This document shows, one piece after another, positions 48,841-57,967 of a DNA stretch of 64,000 nt; position 1 is the stretch's first letter; every line of letters starts with the position of its first letter. The translations under genes were made by a program, and so were the position numbers. The notes under the pieces are model-generated. The model searched no databases and was not told the origin of the DNA. It worked only from the letters and a program-made list of their open reading frames with translations. Source of the stretch: Saccharopolyspora erythraea NRRL 2338. Lineage in GTDB: Bacteria > Actinomycetota > Actinomycetes > Mycobacteriales > Pseudonocardiaceae. The stretch lies in the NCBI RefSeq assembly GCF_000062885.1, contig NC_009142.1, forward strand, positions 2,407,584-2,471,583. The letters are read 5' to 3'.

Positions 48841-50046
48841 GTGGACGACCTCGACGTGCGGCCGCTGGCCGACTCCGAACACCGCCGTGCGCGCTCGCTG
48901 TTCATGCGCAGCCTGCACCGACCCGATGCAGACGACCAGTGGGAGAGCGTCGCCGGCCGCTACGAGCCGGGGCGGGTCCTCGGTGCCTTCGACGAGGGCG
49001 AGCTGGCCGGTACGACGATCTCGCTCGCGAGCTCGATCGCGGTGCCCGGTGGTGCCGTGCTGCCTTCGGCGGCGGTGACCGGCGTCGGGGTGCGGGCCGA
49101 TCGCACGCGGCGCGGTGCGCTGCGGTCGCTGATGCGCAGGCAGCTCGCCGACGTGCGGGAGCGTGGTGAGCCGCTGGCGATGCTGCACGCGTCGGAGGCG
49201 GTCATCTACGAGCGCTTCGGGTACGGCGTGGCCACCCGCTCTCGCACCGTCTCGCTCGACCGCTTCCGTTCGGTGCTGCGCCCGGAAGCACCGACCGGTG
49301 GCCGGGTGCGGATGGTCGACGCGGAGAGCGCGGCCAAGCTCCTGCCGGAGATCTACCGGCGCATCGGGTTGTGCCGCACCGGGATGATCAGCCGCTCCGA
49401 CGGCTGGTGGACGTCGTGGCTCGCGGCGCTGCGCGACAACACCGTCGCCGCAGTGCACAGCGACGACGACGGTGTCGACGACGGGTTCGTGCTCTACGAG
49501 GCCAAGGTCAACGACCACCGGTTCGACGACGGTGTCATCACGTTGCAGGTCCTCGACCTCCATGGAGCCGAGCCCGCGGCCGTGGCCGGGTTGTGGGGGT
49601 TCCTGCTGGGCCTGGACCTGTCCAACAGGATCGTGGCGATCAACCGTCCGGTGGACGAGCTGCTGGAGTGGTGGCTCACCGACCGCCGCCAGTGCCGCGT
49701 CACCTCGGTCGGTGACGACCTGTGGCTGCGGCTGGTGGACGTGCCCGCCGCGTTGTCCGCCCGCACCTACGGTCAGGCCGATCCGGTGGTGCTGGAGGTG
49801 CGCGACGCGTTCCTGCCGGAGAACTCCGGGCAGTACCGGATCGCACCCGGCGAGGTGCGGCTGTGCGGTGACCGCCCGCAGCTGAGCATCGGAGTCGACG
49901 CGCTCGCGTCGCTGTACCTGGGCGACGTCGCGGTGTCGGACCTCGTGGCCGCCGGTCGCGTCGCGGTGCACGACCCGTCGGCGGTCGCGGCGGCCGACCG
50001 GCTGTTCGCCACCGCCGAAACCCCCTGGTGCGGCACGTCCTTCTGA
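48841..50046 (+). CDS. Eis-like GNAT acetyltransferase
   Basis: A 401-residue protein starting at GTG 48841, of Eis length and three-part layout. The N-terminal GNAT domain has VTGVGVRADRTRRGALRSLMRRQL, the acetyl-CoA loop, and ASEAVIYERFGYGVATRSR. A second GNAT-like domain and an SCP-like sterol-carrier end follow, finishing in Phe401, whose carboxylate acts as base in Eis. It may acetylate amines, including aminoglycosides or protein lysines. The true substrate is unknown. Confidence 0.87.
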   Translation: MDDLDVRPLADSEHRRARSLFMRSLHRPDADDQWESVAGRYEPGRVLGAFDEGELAGTTISLASSIAVPGGAVLPSAAVTGVGVRADRTRRGALRSLMRRQLADVRERGEPLAMLHASEAVIYERFGYGVATRSRTVSLDRFRSVLRPEAPTGGRVRMVDAESAAKLLPEIYRRIGLCRTGMISRSDGWWTSWLAALRDNTVAAVHSDDDGVDDGFVLYEAKVNDHRFDDGVITLQVLDLHGAEPAAVAGLWGFLLGLDLSNRIVAINRPVDELLEWWLTDRRQCRVTSVGDDLWLRLVDVPAALSARTYGQADPVVLEVRDAFLPENSGQYRIAPGEVRLCGDRPQLSIGVDALASLYLGDVAVSDLVAAGRVAVHDPSAVAAADRLFATAETPWCGTSF

Positions 50047-50050
50047 CCAG

Positions 50051-50072
50051 CGGCGGCCTCGGCCGCCGTTTT
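50051..50072 (+). terminator. Intrinsic terminator after eis-like gene
   Basis: CGGCGGCC (50051-50058) and GGCCGCCG (50061-50068) form a tight hairpin followed by TTTT, five bases after the stop. Confidence 0.75.
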
Positions 50073-50078
50073 CCCGGC

Positions 50079-50107
50079 TTGAAAATAAGTAGACCGACTG
50101 TCATATT
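50079..50107 (+). promoter_or_regulatory. Promoter and operator of the TetR gene
   Basis: TTGAAA (50079-50084) and CATATT (50102-50107) are 17 bp apart, a near-consensus sigma-70-type promoter. The imperfect palindrome TAGAC-cgact-GTCAT (50090-50104) overlaps the spacer and -10, as expected for an autorepressor. Transcription would start at about 50113-50114, at the GTG itself. Confidence 0.6.
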
Positions 50108-50113
50108 TTTCTC

Positions 50114-50692
50114 GTGACCAAGGGCGCGAGAACGAAGCAGCAGATGCTCGACACGGCGATGGAGCTGTTCCAGCGGCAGGGCTACCACGCCACCGGCCTG
50201 AACCAGGTGCTCGCCGAGTCGGCGGCGCCGCGCGGTTCGCTGTACTTCCACTTCCCCGGCGGCAAGCAGCAGCTCGCCGCCGAGTCGGTGGCCGTGGCGG
50301 GCCGGCGGATGGGCGAGTTGATCGAGGCCGCGCTCGACCGGGCCGACGGGCCGCGCGAGGCGGTGAGCCTGGTCGTGGACGCCCTCGCCGCGATCCTGGA
50401 GGGCTCGGACTTCCAGCTCGGCTGCCCGGTGGCCACGGTCGCGCTGGAGGCGAGCGCGGCGAGCGAGGACGTCCGGGACGCCTGCCACGGCGCCTACGCC
50501 GCCTGGCTCGAAGCGCTCCGCGTCCGGTTCCTGCGCTGGGGGATCGCGCCCGAACGGGCCGGGGAACTGGCCACCGTCGCGCTGTCGATGCTCGAGGGCG
50601 CGTTGCTGCTGGCGCGGGTCCAGCGCGACGTATCCGCCCTCCGCACGGCGGCCGGCCAGCTCGCCGGCCTGCTGGAAGCGGCCCGCCAGTGA
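50114..50692 (+). CDS. TetR-family regulator, LmrA/YxaF type
   Basis: A 192-residue repressor starting at GTG 50114. The N-terminal helix-turn-helix (ARTKQQMLDTAMELFQRQGYHATGLNQVLAESAAPRGSLYFHFPGGKQQL) is of the LmrA/YxaF subgroup. The remainder is an all-helical ligand-binding domain. It lies 20 bp before the metallohydrolase gene and probably controls that gene and itself through the palindrome in its promoter. Confidence 0.88.
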   Translation: MTKGARTKQQMLDTAMELFQRQGYHATGLNQVLAESAAPRGSLYFHFPGGKQQLAAESVAVAGRRMGELIEAALDRADGPREAVSLVVDALAAILEGSDFQLGCPVATVALEASAASEDVRDACHGAYAAWLEALRVRFLRWGIAPERAGELATVALSMLEGALLLARVQRDVSALRTAAGQLAGLLEAARQ

Positions 50693-50712
50693 CAACACCA
50701 GGAGGACAACCG

Positions 50713-51630
50713 ATGCGCGTGCACCACCTCAACTGCGGGACGATGCGGCCGTGGGGAGGCGGTCTGGTCAACCGGGCGGGCGGCCTGCTCGGCGCCGCGA
50801 GGATGGTCTGCCACTGCCTGCTGGTGGAGACCGAGCAGGGGCTGGTGCTGGTGGACACCGGGCTCGGTACCAGGGACGTCACCACCGACAGGGACAAGCT
50901 CGAACGAAGCTGGCGGTGGCTCGCCCGCCCGGTGCTGGACGCCGGTGAGACCGCCGCGGCTCAGGTCGTGCGGCTGGGACACCGGCTCGAGGACGTGCGC
51001 CACATCGTGCTGACCCACCTCGACCGCGACCACGCCGGAGGGCTGCCGGACTTCCCGCACGCGCAGGTCCACGTGCTCGACGCCGAGTACCAGGCCATGC
51101 GCGACAACCCCGAGCGCGACCGATATCTCGGCCACCAGTGGCAGCACGGCCCGCGCTGGAACCCGCATCGCGGCGACGACGGCGAACGCTGGTTCGGCTT
51201 CGAGGCCGTGCGCGACATCCCCGGCCTGCCGCCGGAGATCCTGCTCGTGCCGCTGCCCGGCCACACCCGCGGGCACACCGCCGTGGCGGTGCGTACCGCG
51301 GACAAGTGGCTGGTGCACGCCGGCGACGCGTACTTCTTCCACGGCGAGATGGCGCAGCAGCCGTGGTGCACGCCGGGCCTGCGCTACTTCCAGCGGCAGA
51401 TGCAGGTGGACGGGCCGGCGCGGGTGCGCAACCGGGCCCGGCTGCGCGAGCTGGCCATCGCCCACCCGGACGAGGTCGAGGTGTTCTGCGCCCACGACCC
51501 GGTGGAGCTGGAGCGCTACCGCGCCCACGATCCCGGTGAGCTGGAGCGTCACCGCGGCCACGACCCCGTCGACCCGGAGCGCTACCGCGCGCACGACCCC
51601 GTCGAGCTAGAGCGTCACCGCGGCCAGTAG
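50713..51630 (+). CDS. MBL-fold metallohydrolase with 11-residue C-terminal repeats
   Basis: A 305-residue protein; ATG 50713 follows GGAGG. The metallo-beta-lactamase core has THLDRDHAGG, in which Asp replaces the second His of HxHxDH, a variant seen in lactonase-like members. PLPGHTRGHTAVAV and LVHAGDAYF follow. After residue 259 come four 11-residue units of the form (A/G)HDPVELER(Y/H)R (nt 51490-51621), then GQ. It may hydrolyse a lactone or ester under TetR control. Its last 24 bp overlap the convergent exonuclease gene. Confidence 0.87.
   Translation: MRVHHLNCGTMRPWGGGLVNRAGGLLGAARMVCHCLLVETEQGLVLVDTGLGTRDVTTDRDKLERSWRWLARPVLDAGETAAAQVVRLGHRLEDVRHIVLTHLDRDHAGGLPDFPHAQVHVLDAEYQAMRDNPERDRYLGHQWQHGPRWNPHRGDDGERWFGFEAVRDIPGLPPEILLVPLPGHTRGHTAVAVRTADKWLVHAGDAYFFHGEMAQQPWCTPGLRYFQRQMQVDGPARVRNRARLRELAIAHPDEVEVFCAHDPVELERYRAHDPGELERHRGHDPVDPERYRAHDPVELERHRGQ
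51490..51621 (+). repeat. 33-bp in-frame tandem repeat, four units
   Basis: Units start at 51490, 51523, 51556 and 51589 and encode HDPVELERYR-like peptides. Units 1 and 4 differ at only a few bases. The array runs to the last two sense codons of the metallohydrolase and into the 3' end of the exonuclease gene on the other strand. Confidence 0.85.
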
Positions 51631-52539
51631 CCGGTCGACGCTCGCGCCGAGGCCCCAGCGCTTCTGCAGCTCGACGACCCGCTCGTGGTCGACCGCCTTC
51701 GACGGCAGCGCGTCGTCGACGCGGTCGACCACGACCGGCGCGGTGTTGACGGTCCGCACCACGGCCGGGGCCGCCGCCAGGTAGTCGGCGGCGTCGGCCA
51801 GCAGGGCGCGCACCCGGGGCGTGACGCCGGTGCCCTCGACCGCCGCGGCCAGCAGCGCGTCGAGCGAGCCGAACTGCGTGATCAGCTTCGCCGCGGTCTT
51901 CTCGCCGATCCCGGCCACACCGGGCAGCCCGTCCGACGGGTCGCCGCGCAGCACAGCCATGTCGGCGTAGTCGTCACCGGCCCGGCCCGGAGACAGGCCG
52001 TAGCGCTCGGCGAGTTCCTCGGGCCCGTAGTTCTGCGCCTTCGACAGGCCGCCGCCGACGTAGATCACCCGCACCGGCGTGGGCTCGGTGCGCACCAACT
52101 GGAACAGGTCGCGGTCGCCGGTGACGACCTCGACGCGGTCCTGGGTCTCGCGGTGGGCCAGCGCGCCGATGACGTCGTCGGCCTCGAAGCCCTCGGCCTC
52201 GGCGGTGGCGATGCCCAGCGCGTCCAGCAGCTCCAGGATGACCGGGATCTGCGGGGTGAGCGTGTCGGGCACCTCCTCGGCGTCCGGGTCCTCCTCGGCG
52301 ACCCGATGGGCCTTGTAGGAGGGCAGCGCGTCCACCCGGAACTGCGGCCGCCAGTCGTTGTCCAGGCAGGCGACCAGCCGCGCCGGCCGCCGCTCGGTGA
52401 CCAGCTTCGCGAGCATGTCGCAGAACCCGCGCACCGAGTTCACCGGCGTCCCGTCGGGGGCGGTCAGCGAGTCGGGCAGCGCGAAGTACGAGCGGAACCA
52501 CAGCCCCGCCGAGTCGATCAGCATCAGAGGACCTGTCAC
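51607..52539 (-). CDS. 5'-3' exonuclease (Pol I N-terminal-like)
   Basis: A 310-residue stand-alone flap-type nuclease; GTG 52539 or ATG 52524 is the start. Acidic metal sites are in LMLIDSAGLWFRSYFALP, ACLDNDWRPQFR, GFEADDVIGAL and VVTGDRDLFQLV, and the helix-hairpin-helix is in GDPSDGLPGVAGIGEKTAAKLI. It resembles the 5' nuclease domain of DNA polymerase I and probably removes RNA primers or flaps. It is convergent with the metallohydrolase. Confidence 0.92.
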   Translation of the reverse strand: MTGPLMLIDSAGLWFRSYFALPDSLTAPDGTPVNSVRGFCDMLAKLVTERRPARLVACLDNDWRPQFRVDALPSYKAHRVAEEDPDAEEVPDTLTPQIPVILELLDALGIATAEAEGFEADDVIGALAHRETQDRVEVVTGDRDLFQLVRTEPTPVRVIYVGGGLSKAQNYGPEELAERYGLSPGRAGDDYADMAVLRGDPSDGLPGVAGIGEKTAAKLITQFGSLDALLAAAVEGTGVTPRVRALLADAADYLAAAPAVVRTVNTAPVVVDRVDDALPSKAVDHERVVELQKRWGLGASVDRLLAAVTL

Positions 52540-52591
52540 GGCTGACCAGCCTGTCACGGCATGTCCGGCCACGCCGCAGGGGTCGGTGCTT

Positions 52592-54235
52592 TCAGCGGTG
52601 CAGGACGTCGCGAGCGGCCTGCCTGGCCTGGGCCGGTTCGGCGGTGGCCACCGCGGTCCGCGCCGCCTGCTCGCAGGTCGCCATCGAGTGCTCGGCCAGC
52701 GACGCGCCGACCGCGCCGAGCGCGGCGGTGACCATCGACAGGCTCGTCACGCCGAGCCCGGCCAGGACACCGGCCAGCAGCCCGTCGGCGGCGGCCTCCC
52801 CGCACACCCCGACCGGCTTGCCGCGCTCGCGCCCCGCCCGCGCGACCAGCTCGACCAGGCGCAGCAGCGCGGGCTGCCACGGGTCGTTGAGCTGCGCCAG
52901 CGCGCCGAGCATGCGGTCGGCGGCGAAGGTGTACTGCGCGAGATCGTTGGTGCCGATGCTGACGAAGTCGACCGCGTCGAGGACCTCGGCGGCGCTCAGC
53001 GCGGCGGCCGGCACCTCGATCATGACCCCCGCCCTGGTGATGCCGGCCGCGCGCGCCCGCCGGGCGAACCACGCCGCCTCATCGGCGGTGGCCACCATCG
53101 GGGCCATCACCGAGACCTCGGCGCCGGTGTCGGCGGCCGCGCCGGCGATGGCTTCGAGCTGGCGGTCCACGATCTCGGGGCGGTCGAAGGCGACCCGGAT
53201 GCCGCGCACGCCGAGCGCGGGGTTGGGTTCGTCGGTCGCGCTCAGGAACGGCAGCGGCTTGTCGGCGCCGGCGTCCAGGGTCCGCACGACGACGGGCTTG
53301 CCCGCGAACGGCGCCAGCGCCTCGGCGTAGGCGGCGCGCTGGGCTTCGACGCCGGGTTCGCTGGTGGCGGCCAGGAAGCAGAACTCGGTGCGGAACAGGC
53401 CCACGCCCTCGGCGCCCGCGGCGGCAGCGGCGGCCGCGTCGGTGGCGGAGCCGATGTTGGCCAGCACCTTGACCGGGTGCCCGTCGGCGGTGCGGCCGAC
53501 GCCGTCCCACGGGCGCTGCGCGGGGCGCTGCGCCACCTGCACGGCCACCGGCTCGTCGGACAGCTCGACCTCGCCGGTGTCGCCGTCGACCCGGGCGCCC
53601 ACGGCGCCGGCGGCGAGCACGCCGCGTGCCGCCACCACCGCGGGGATGCCCAGCGAGCGAGCCAGGATCGCGGTGTGCCCTGTAGGGCCGCCCTCCTCGG
53701 TGACCAGCGCGAGCACCAGCCGGGGATCGAGGTCGGCGGTGTCGGCGGGCGCGAGGTCGCGGGCGACGAGCACGGCCGGGCCGGACAGCTCCGGCACACC
53801 GGGCGGGGCGGTGCCGGTGAGCTCGGCGATCAGCCGGTCGGCCACGTCGCGAACGTCGCGCACCCGCTCGGCCAGGTACCCGCCCGCCGAGGCCAGCAGG
53901 GCGGCGAACTCCTCGGCCGCCTCGAACACCGCGCGCGGCGCGGGCAGGCCGCGCTCCCGCACCAGCTTCTCGGCGTTGGCCAGCAGCGTCGGGTCGCCGG
54001 CCATCGCGGAGGTGGTCTCCAGGATCGCCCGCGCCTCTCCCTTGACCGATTCCGCCCGCTCCGCCAGCCGCCGCGCCACGGCGGCGGCCGCCGGGCCGAT
54101 GCGCGCGGCCTCCTGGTCGCGGTCGGCGGGGGCGGGTGTCGCCTTCGGCTCCGGCAGCGGCTCCTCGACGCGTGCGACGGGCCCGGACACCTGCCCGGGG
54201 CTGACGCCCACACCGTGCGCTGTCGTCGTGGTCAT
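52592..54235 (-). CDS. ptsI: PTS enzyme I
   Basis: A 547-residue phosphotransferase; ATG 54235 follows GAGGAG. The phospho-acceptor His187 is in GGPTGHTAIL. The PEP-binding barrel shows LFRTEFCFL, GADKPLPFL, GIRVAFDRPE and the catalytic Cys in VGVCGEAAAD. It takes phosphate from PEP and passes it to HPr. It diverges from the fructose operon with overlapping promoters and is probably co-regulated with it. Confidence 0.95.
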   Translation of the reverse strand: MTTTTAHGVGVSPGQVSGPVARVEEPLPEPKATPAPADRDQEAARIGPAAAAVARRLAERAESVKGEARAILETTSAMAGDPTLLANAEKLVRERGLPAPRAVFEAAEEFAALLASAGGYLAERVRDVRDVADRLIAELTGTAPPGVPELSGPAVLVARDLAPADTADLDPRLVLALVTEEGGPTGHTAILARSLGIPAVVAARGVLAAGAVGARVDGDTGEVELSDEPVAVQVAQRPAQRPWDGVGRTADGHPVKVLANIGSATDAAAAAAAGAEGVGLFRTEFCFLAATSEPGVEAQRAAYAEALAPFAGKPVVVRTLDAGADKPLPFLSATDEPNPALGVRGIRVAFDRPEIVDRQLEAIAGAAADTGAEVSVMAPMVATADEAAWFARRARAAGITRAGVMIEVPAAALSAAEVLDAVDFVSIGTNDLAQYTFAADRMLGALAQLNDPWQPALLRLVELVARAGRERGKPVGVCGEAAADGLLAGVLAGLGVTSLSMVTAALGAVGASLAEHSMATCEQAARTAVATAEPAQARQAARDVLHR

Positions 54236-54270
54236 GTCCGCTCCTCGGGTTTCCAGCGGTTTGCTGTCCC

Positions 54271-54298
54271 TTGACAATATGGCAACAAAGGGCAGAAT
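54271..54298 (+). promoter_or_regulatory. Divergent promoter/operator region ptsI / deoR-fruK
   Basis: TTGACA (54271-54276) and CAGAAT (54293-54298), 16 bp apart, form the rightward promoter. GGCAACA occurs twice, at 54281-54287 and at 54302-54308, 21 bp apart, so the copies sit on one DNA face. These are candidate DeoR sites. A leftward promoter for ptsI overlaps the same 99-bp gap. Confidence 0.55.
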
Positions 54299-54334
54299 CA
54301 GGCAACACCAAACACATACCGGAGGCAAACGGGC

Positions 54335-55093
54335 ATGTATGGGGCGGAACGGCAGCAACTGCTGGCGCAGCGTGCGCGCCGTGACGGCCGGATCGACGTG
54401 ATGGCGGCTGCGGAGGAGCTCGCGGTGGCACCGGAGACGATCCGCCGCGACCTCGGCGCGCTGGAGCGCCAGGGGCTGGTGCGGCGCGTCTACGGCGGCG
54501 CCATCCCGGTGGAGCGACTGGACTTCGAACCAGGGGTATCCCAGCGGGACCAGACCAACGCCGCGGAGAAGGAACGCATCGCCAGAGCCGCCTTCGACCT
54601 CCTGCCCAACCGGGGCACCCTGCTGCTCGACGCGGGCACCACCACCGGCCGGCTGGCCGGGATGCTGCCCGCGGACCGGGAGTTCACCGTCGTGACCAAC
54701 TCGCTTCCAGTGGCCGGCCAGCTCGCCGGCCGCAACCACTGCACCGTGCACATGCTCGGCGGCCGCATCCGCGGCACCACGCTGGCCTCGGTGGAGTCGT
54801 GGGCGCTCGACGTGCTCGACGGGCTCACCGTCGACGTCGGCTTCTTCGGCACCAACGGCTTCTCGGTCGACCGCGGCTGCACCACCCCCGACACCGCCGA
54901 GTCGGCGGTCAAGGCGGCGATGGTGCGCGCCTGCAGGCGCCGGGTGCTGCTGGCCGACCACAGCAAGTACGGCGACGACCAGTTCAGCCGGTTCGCCGAG
55001 CTGTCCGAGATCGACGTGCTCATCACCGACAGCGGGCTCGACGAGGCCGCCGTCGCCGAGCTGAGCGCGCAGACGGAGGTGGTGGCGGCGTGA
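54335..55093 (+). CDS. DeoR-family regulator of the fructose operon
   Basis: A 252-residue FruR-like repressor. ATG 54335 is preceded by CGGAGG. The N-terminal helix-turn-helix ends in the DeoR signature VAPETIRRDLGALERQGLVRRVYGGA. The sugar-phosphate domain has LDAGTTTGRLAGML and DHSKYG. The likely inducer is fructose 1-phosphate. Its stop overlaps fruK in GTGA (55090-55093). Confidence 0.92.
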   Translation: MYGAERQQLLAQRARRDGRIDVMAAAEELAVAPETIRRDLGALERQGLVRRVYGGAIPVERLDFEPGVSQRDQTNAAEKERIARAAFDLLPNRGTLLLDAGTTTGRLAGMLPADREFTVVTNSLPVAGQLAGRNHCTVHMLGGRIRGTTLASVESWALDVLDGLTVDVGFFGTNGFSVDRGCTTPDTAESAVKAAMVRACRRRVLLADHSKYGDDQFSRFAELSEIDVLITDSGLDEAAVAELSAQTEVVAA

Positions 55094-56034
55094 TCGTCAC
55101 GGTGACCCCGAACCCGAGCCTGGACCGCACGATCCTGGTCGGGCACATGCAGCGCGGTGCGGTGCACCGGGCGAGCCGGGTGCGGCTGGACCCCGGCGGC
55201 AAGGGCGTCAACGTCGCCCGCGCGCTGGCCGCGGCCGACCGCCCGACCCTGGCCCTGCTGCCCTCGGGCGGCGCCGAAGGCGCCCGGCTGGCCGAGCTGC
55301 TGGCGCCGGAGGCTGTGCCGGTGGTGGAGGTCCCCATCAGCATGCCCACCCGCAGCAACGTCGCGGTCGTCGAAGCCGACGGCACCACGAGCAAGTTCAA
55401 CGAGCCGGGCCCGGAGCTGACCGCTTCGGAGGTCGCGGCGCTGGAGACCAGGGCCGTCGAGCTCGCCGGCCGCGCCGACTGGCTGGTCACCTGCGGCAGC
55501 CTCCCGCGCGGCTGCCCCGACGACCTGCACGCCCGCCTGGTGCGCGCCGGCCACCGGGCAGGTGCCCGGGTCGCCGTCGACGCCTCCGGCCCGGCGCTGG
55601 CAGCGGCCTGCCAGGCCGGACCGGACCTGATCAAACCCAACCTGACCGAGCTGGCCGAGCTCGCAGGCCGCCACCTGCCCACCCTCGGCGACGTGCTGCG
55701 GGTCGCGCGCGAGGTGCGCGCCGGCGGCGTGGGGGCGGTGCTGGTCAGCCTCGGCGAACACGGAGCGCTGCTGGTCACCGGGACCGGCGCCTGGCACGCG
55801 CTCAGCACGGCAACCGCGGTGCTCAGCACCGTGGGAGCGGGAGACGCGACACTGGCGGGTTTCCTGCACGAGGGTGGCGACGGACCGGGTGCGCTGCGCA
55901 CCGCGGTCGCCTACGGCACCGCCGCGGTCGGACTCGCCGGATCGCGGATGCCCCACCCGTCGGACCTGCGCACGGCGGCCGTCCGTGTGCACGAAGTGGA
56001 CGAATCACTGAGCCTCACCGGAGCGGCGGCATGA
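55090..56034 (+). CDS. fruK: 1-phosphofructokinase
   Basis: A 314-residue PfkB-family kinase starting at GTG 55090. It has TVTPNPSLDRTI, the substrate motif GGKGVNVARAL, KPNLTELAEL, and the second PfkB signature STVGAGDATLAGFL with catalytic Asp. It makes fructose 1,6-bisphosphate from the fructose 1-phosphate delivered by the PTS. It is coupled to neighbours on both sides by overlapping codons. Confidence 0.94.
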   Translation: MIVTVTPNPSLDRTILVGHMQRGAVHRASRVRLDPGGKGVNVARALAAADRPTLALLPSGGAEGARLAELLAPEAVPVVEVPISMPTRSNVAVVEADGTTSKFNEPGPELTASEVAALETRAVELAGRADWLVTCGSLPRGCPDDLHARLVRAGHRAGARVAVDASGPALAAACQAGPDLIKPNLTELAELAGRHLPTLGDVLRVAREVRAGGVGAVLVSLGEHGALLVTGTGAWHALSTATAVLSTVGAGDATLAGFLHEGGDGPGALRTAVAYGTAAVGLAGSRMPHPSDLRTAAVRVHEVDESLSLTGAAA

Positions 56035-56483
56035 GCACTGAACTGATCACCACCGAACTCGTCGACCTGGACCTGGCCGACGACGACCGCCGCGCGGCGG
56101 TGCGGTCGCTGGCCGAGCGGCTGGTCACCGCCGGACGCGTCACCGACCTCGACCGGTTCCTGACCGACGTCGAGGCGCGCGAGTCGCAGATGCCCACCGG
56201 TCTGGAAGGCGGCATCGGCATCCCGCACTGCCGGTCGGCTGCGGTCACCACCCCCACGCTCGCCTTCGGCCGCAGCACCGGGGGCATCGACTTCGGCGCC
56301 GAGGACGGCCCGGCCAAGCTGATCTTCCTCATCGCCGCCCCCGAAGGCGGCGGGTCCGACCACATGACCGTGCTGGCCGCGCTCGCGCGCCGGCTCGTGC
56401 GCGCGGAGTTCAAGCAGACGCTGCTGGAGGCCACCGACCCGGCGCAGGTCGCCGAGTACGTGCGCGAGGAGGTCACCCCATGA
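56031..56483 (+). CDS. PTS fructose EIIA component
   Basis: A 150-residue EIIA of the fructose/mannitol type. The phosphorylated His66 lies in GGIGIPHCRS. The start is inside the fruK stop (ATGA), and the stop is inside the EIIBC start (ATGA). It passes phosphate from HPr to EIIB. In many actinobacteria EIIA is fused to BC; here it is separate. Confidence 0.93.
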   Translation: MSTELITTELVDLDLADDDRRAAVRSLAERLVTAGRVTDLDRFLTDVEARESQMPTGLEGGIGIPHCRSAAVTTPTLAFGRSTGGIDFGAEDGPAKLIFLIAAPEGGGSDHMTVLAALARRLVRAEFKQTLLEATDPAQVAEYVREEVTP

Positions 56484-57952
56484 AGTTCGTCGCGGTCACC
56501 GCGTGCCCCACGGGCATCGCGCACACCTACATGGCCGCCGAGGCCCTGGAACAGGCGGCCAAGGCAGCCGGGCACGAGATCAAGGTGGAGACCCAGGGTT
56601 CGGCCGGGGCCAACTCGCTGTCGGCGGCCGAGGTCGCCGAGGCCGACGCGGTGGTGTTCGCCGCCGACGTCGGGGTCCAGGACCGCGACCGCTTCGCGGG
56701 CAAGCCCACCGTGGAGGCGACGGTCAAGCAGGCCATCAACGACGCCGCCGGTCTGCTGGAGCGGGCCGCTGCCGCCTCCGCCGAGGCCCCCGCGACAGCG
56801 GAACCGGCGCCGGGCGTGGCCCAGGCCGGGCCGGAGCTGGCGACCAAGGTCGTGGCGGGCGCCGGGATCGGCAGCAAGCTGCGGCAGTGGCTGATGACCG
56901 GCGTCAGCTACGTGATCCCGTTCGTGGCCGCGGGCGGCCTGCTCGTCGCGCTGAGCTTCGCCCTCGGCGGCTACCAGATCACCGACGCCCCCAGCGTCAC
57001 CGAGCACTTCGACGCGGCCAGCCTGACCAGCTGGGCGGCGCTGGCCAACCAGATCGGCTCGGCGGCGATGGACTTCCTGGTGCCGGTGCTGGCCGGCTTC
57101 ATCGCCTTCGCGATGGCCGACCGGCCCGCCATCGCACCCGGCTTCGTAGGCGGCGCGATCGCGGTCACCGTCGGCGCGGGCTTCCTCGGCGGTCTGGTCG
57201 CCGGTCTGCTCGCGGGTGCGGTCGTGGGAGCTCTGCGGCGCATCAAGGTGCCCAGGGCGGTCGCGGGCGTGATGCCGGTGATGGTGCTACCGCTGCTCGG
57301 CTCGCTCGTGGTGGGCGTGCTGATGTTCGTGGTCATCGGCGGGCCGATCGCGGGGGCGATGGCCGCGCTCACCGGCTGGCTCAACGGCCTGACCGGGGCG
57401 AACGCGGCGCTGCTCGGCGCCCTGCTCGGCGCGATGATCGCCTTCGACATGGGTGGGCCGATCAACAAGGTCGCCTACACCTTCGCCGTCGGCGGACTGA
57501 CCACGGGCACCGAAACGTCCCTGGAGATCATGGCGGCGGTGATGGCCGCGGGCATGACCCCGCCGCTGGCGCTGGCGCTGGCCGCCACCGTGCGCGCCAA
57601 GCTGTTCACCCCCGCGGAGCGGGAGAGCGCACGACCGGCGTGGCTGCTGGGCGCCTCGTTCATCACCGAGGGCGCCATCCCCTTCGCCGCATCGGACCCG
57701 CTGCGCGTCATCCCGTCCATCGTGGTCGGCTCCACCGCCACGGGCGCCCTGTCGATGATCTTCGGCGCCACGCTGCGTGCCCCCCACGGCGGGCTGTTCG
57801 TGCTGCCCCTGGTCGGCCAGCCGTTGCTGTACCTGGTCGCCATCCTCGCCGGCGTCGTCATCTCGGCGGTGGCGGTGATCTTCGCCAAGCAGCTCGGGCG
57901 TGCACAGGCACCGGCCGACACCACCGCGGACGCCAGCGCCGTACCCGCGTGA
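56480..57952 (+). CDS. fruA: PTS fructose EIIBC component
   Basis: A 490-residue protein. Residues 1-97 are EIIB with phosphorylated Cys9 in VTACPTGIAHTYMA. An Ala/Pro/Glu linker (98-127) leads to the EIIC channel with about ten membrane segments, including FDMGGPINKVAYTF and GASFITEGAIPFAASDP. It imports fructose and phosphorylates it to fructose 1-phosphate. Two hairpins follow the stop. Confidence 0.95.
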   Translation: MKFVAVTACPTGIAHTYMAAEALEQAAKAAGHEIKVETQGSAGANSLSAAEVAEADAVVFAADVGVQDRDRFAGKPTVEATVKQAINDAAGLLERAAAASAEAPATAEPAPGVAQAGPELATKVVAGAGIGSKLRQWLMTGVSYVIPFVAAGGLLVALSFALGGYQITDAPSVTEHFDAASLTSWAALANQIGSAAMDFLVPVLAGFIAFAMADRPAIAPGFVGGAIAVTVGAGFLGGLVAGLLAGAVVGALRRIKVPRAVAGVMPVMVLPLLGSLVVGVLMFVVIGGPIAGAMAALTGWLNGLTGANAALLGALLGAMIAFDMGGPINKVAYTFAVGGLTTGTETSLEIMAAVMAAGMTPPLALALAATVRAKLFTPAERESARPAWLLGASFITEGAIPFAASDPLRVIPSIVVGSTATGALSMIFGATLRAPHGGLFVLPLVGQPLLYLVAILAGVVISAVAVIFAKQLGRAQAPADTTADASAVPA

Positions 57953-57967
57953 TCCGGACCCGTGGTG

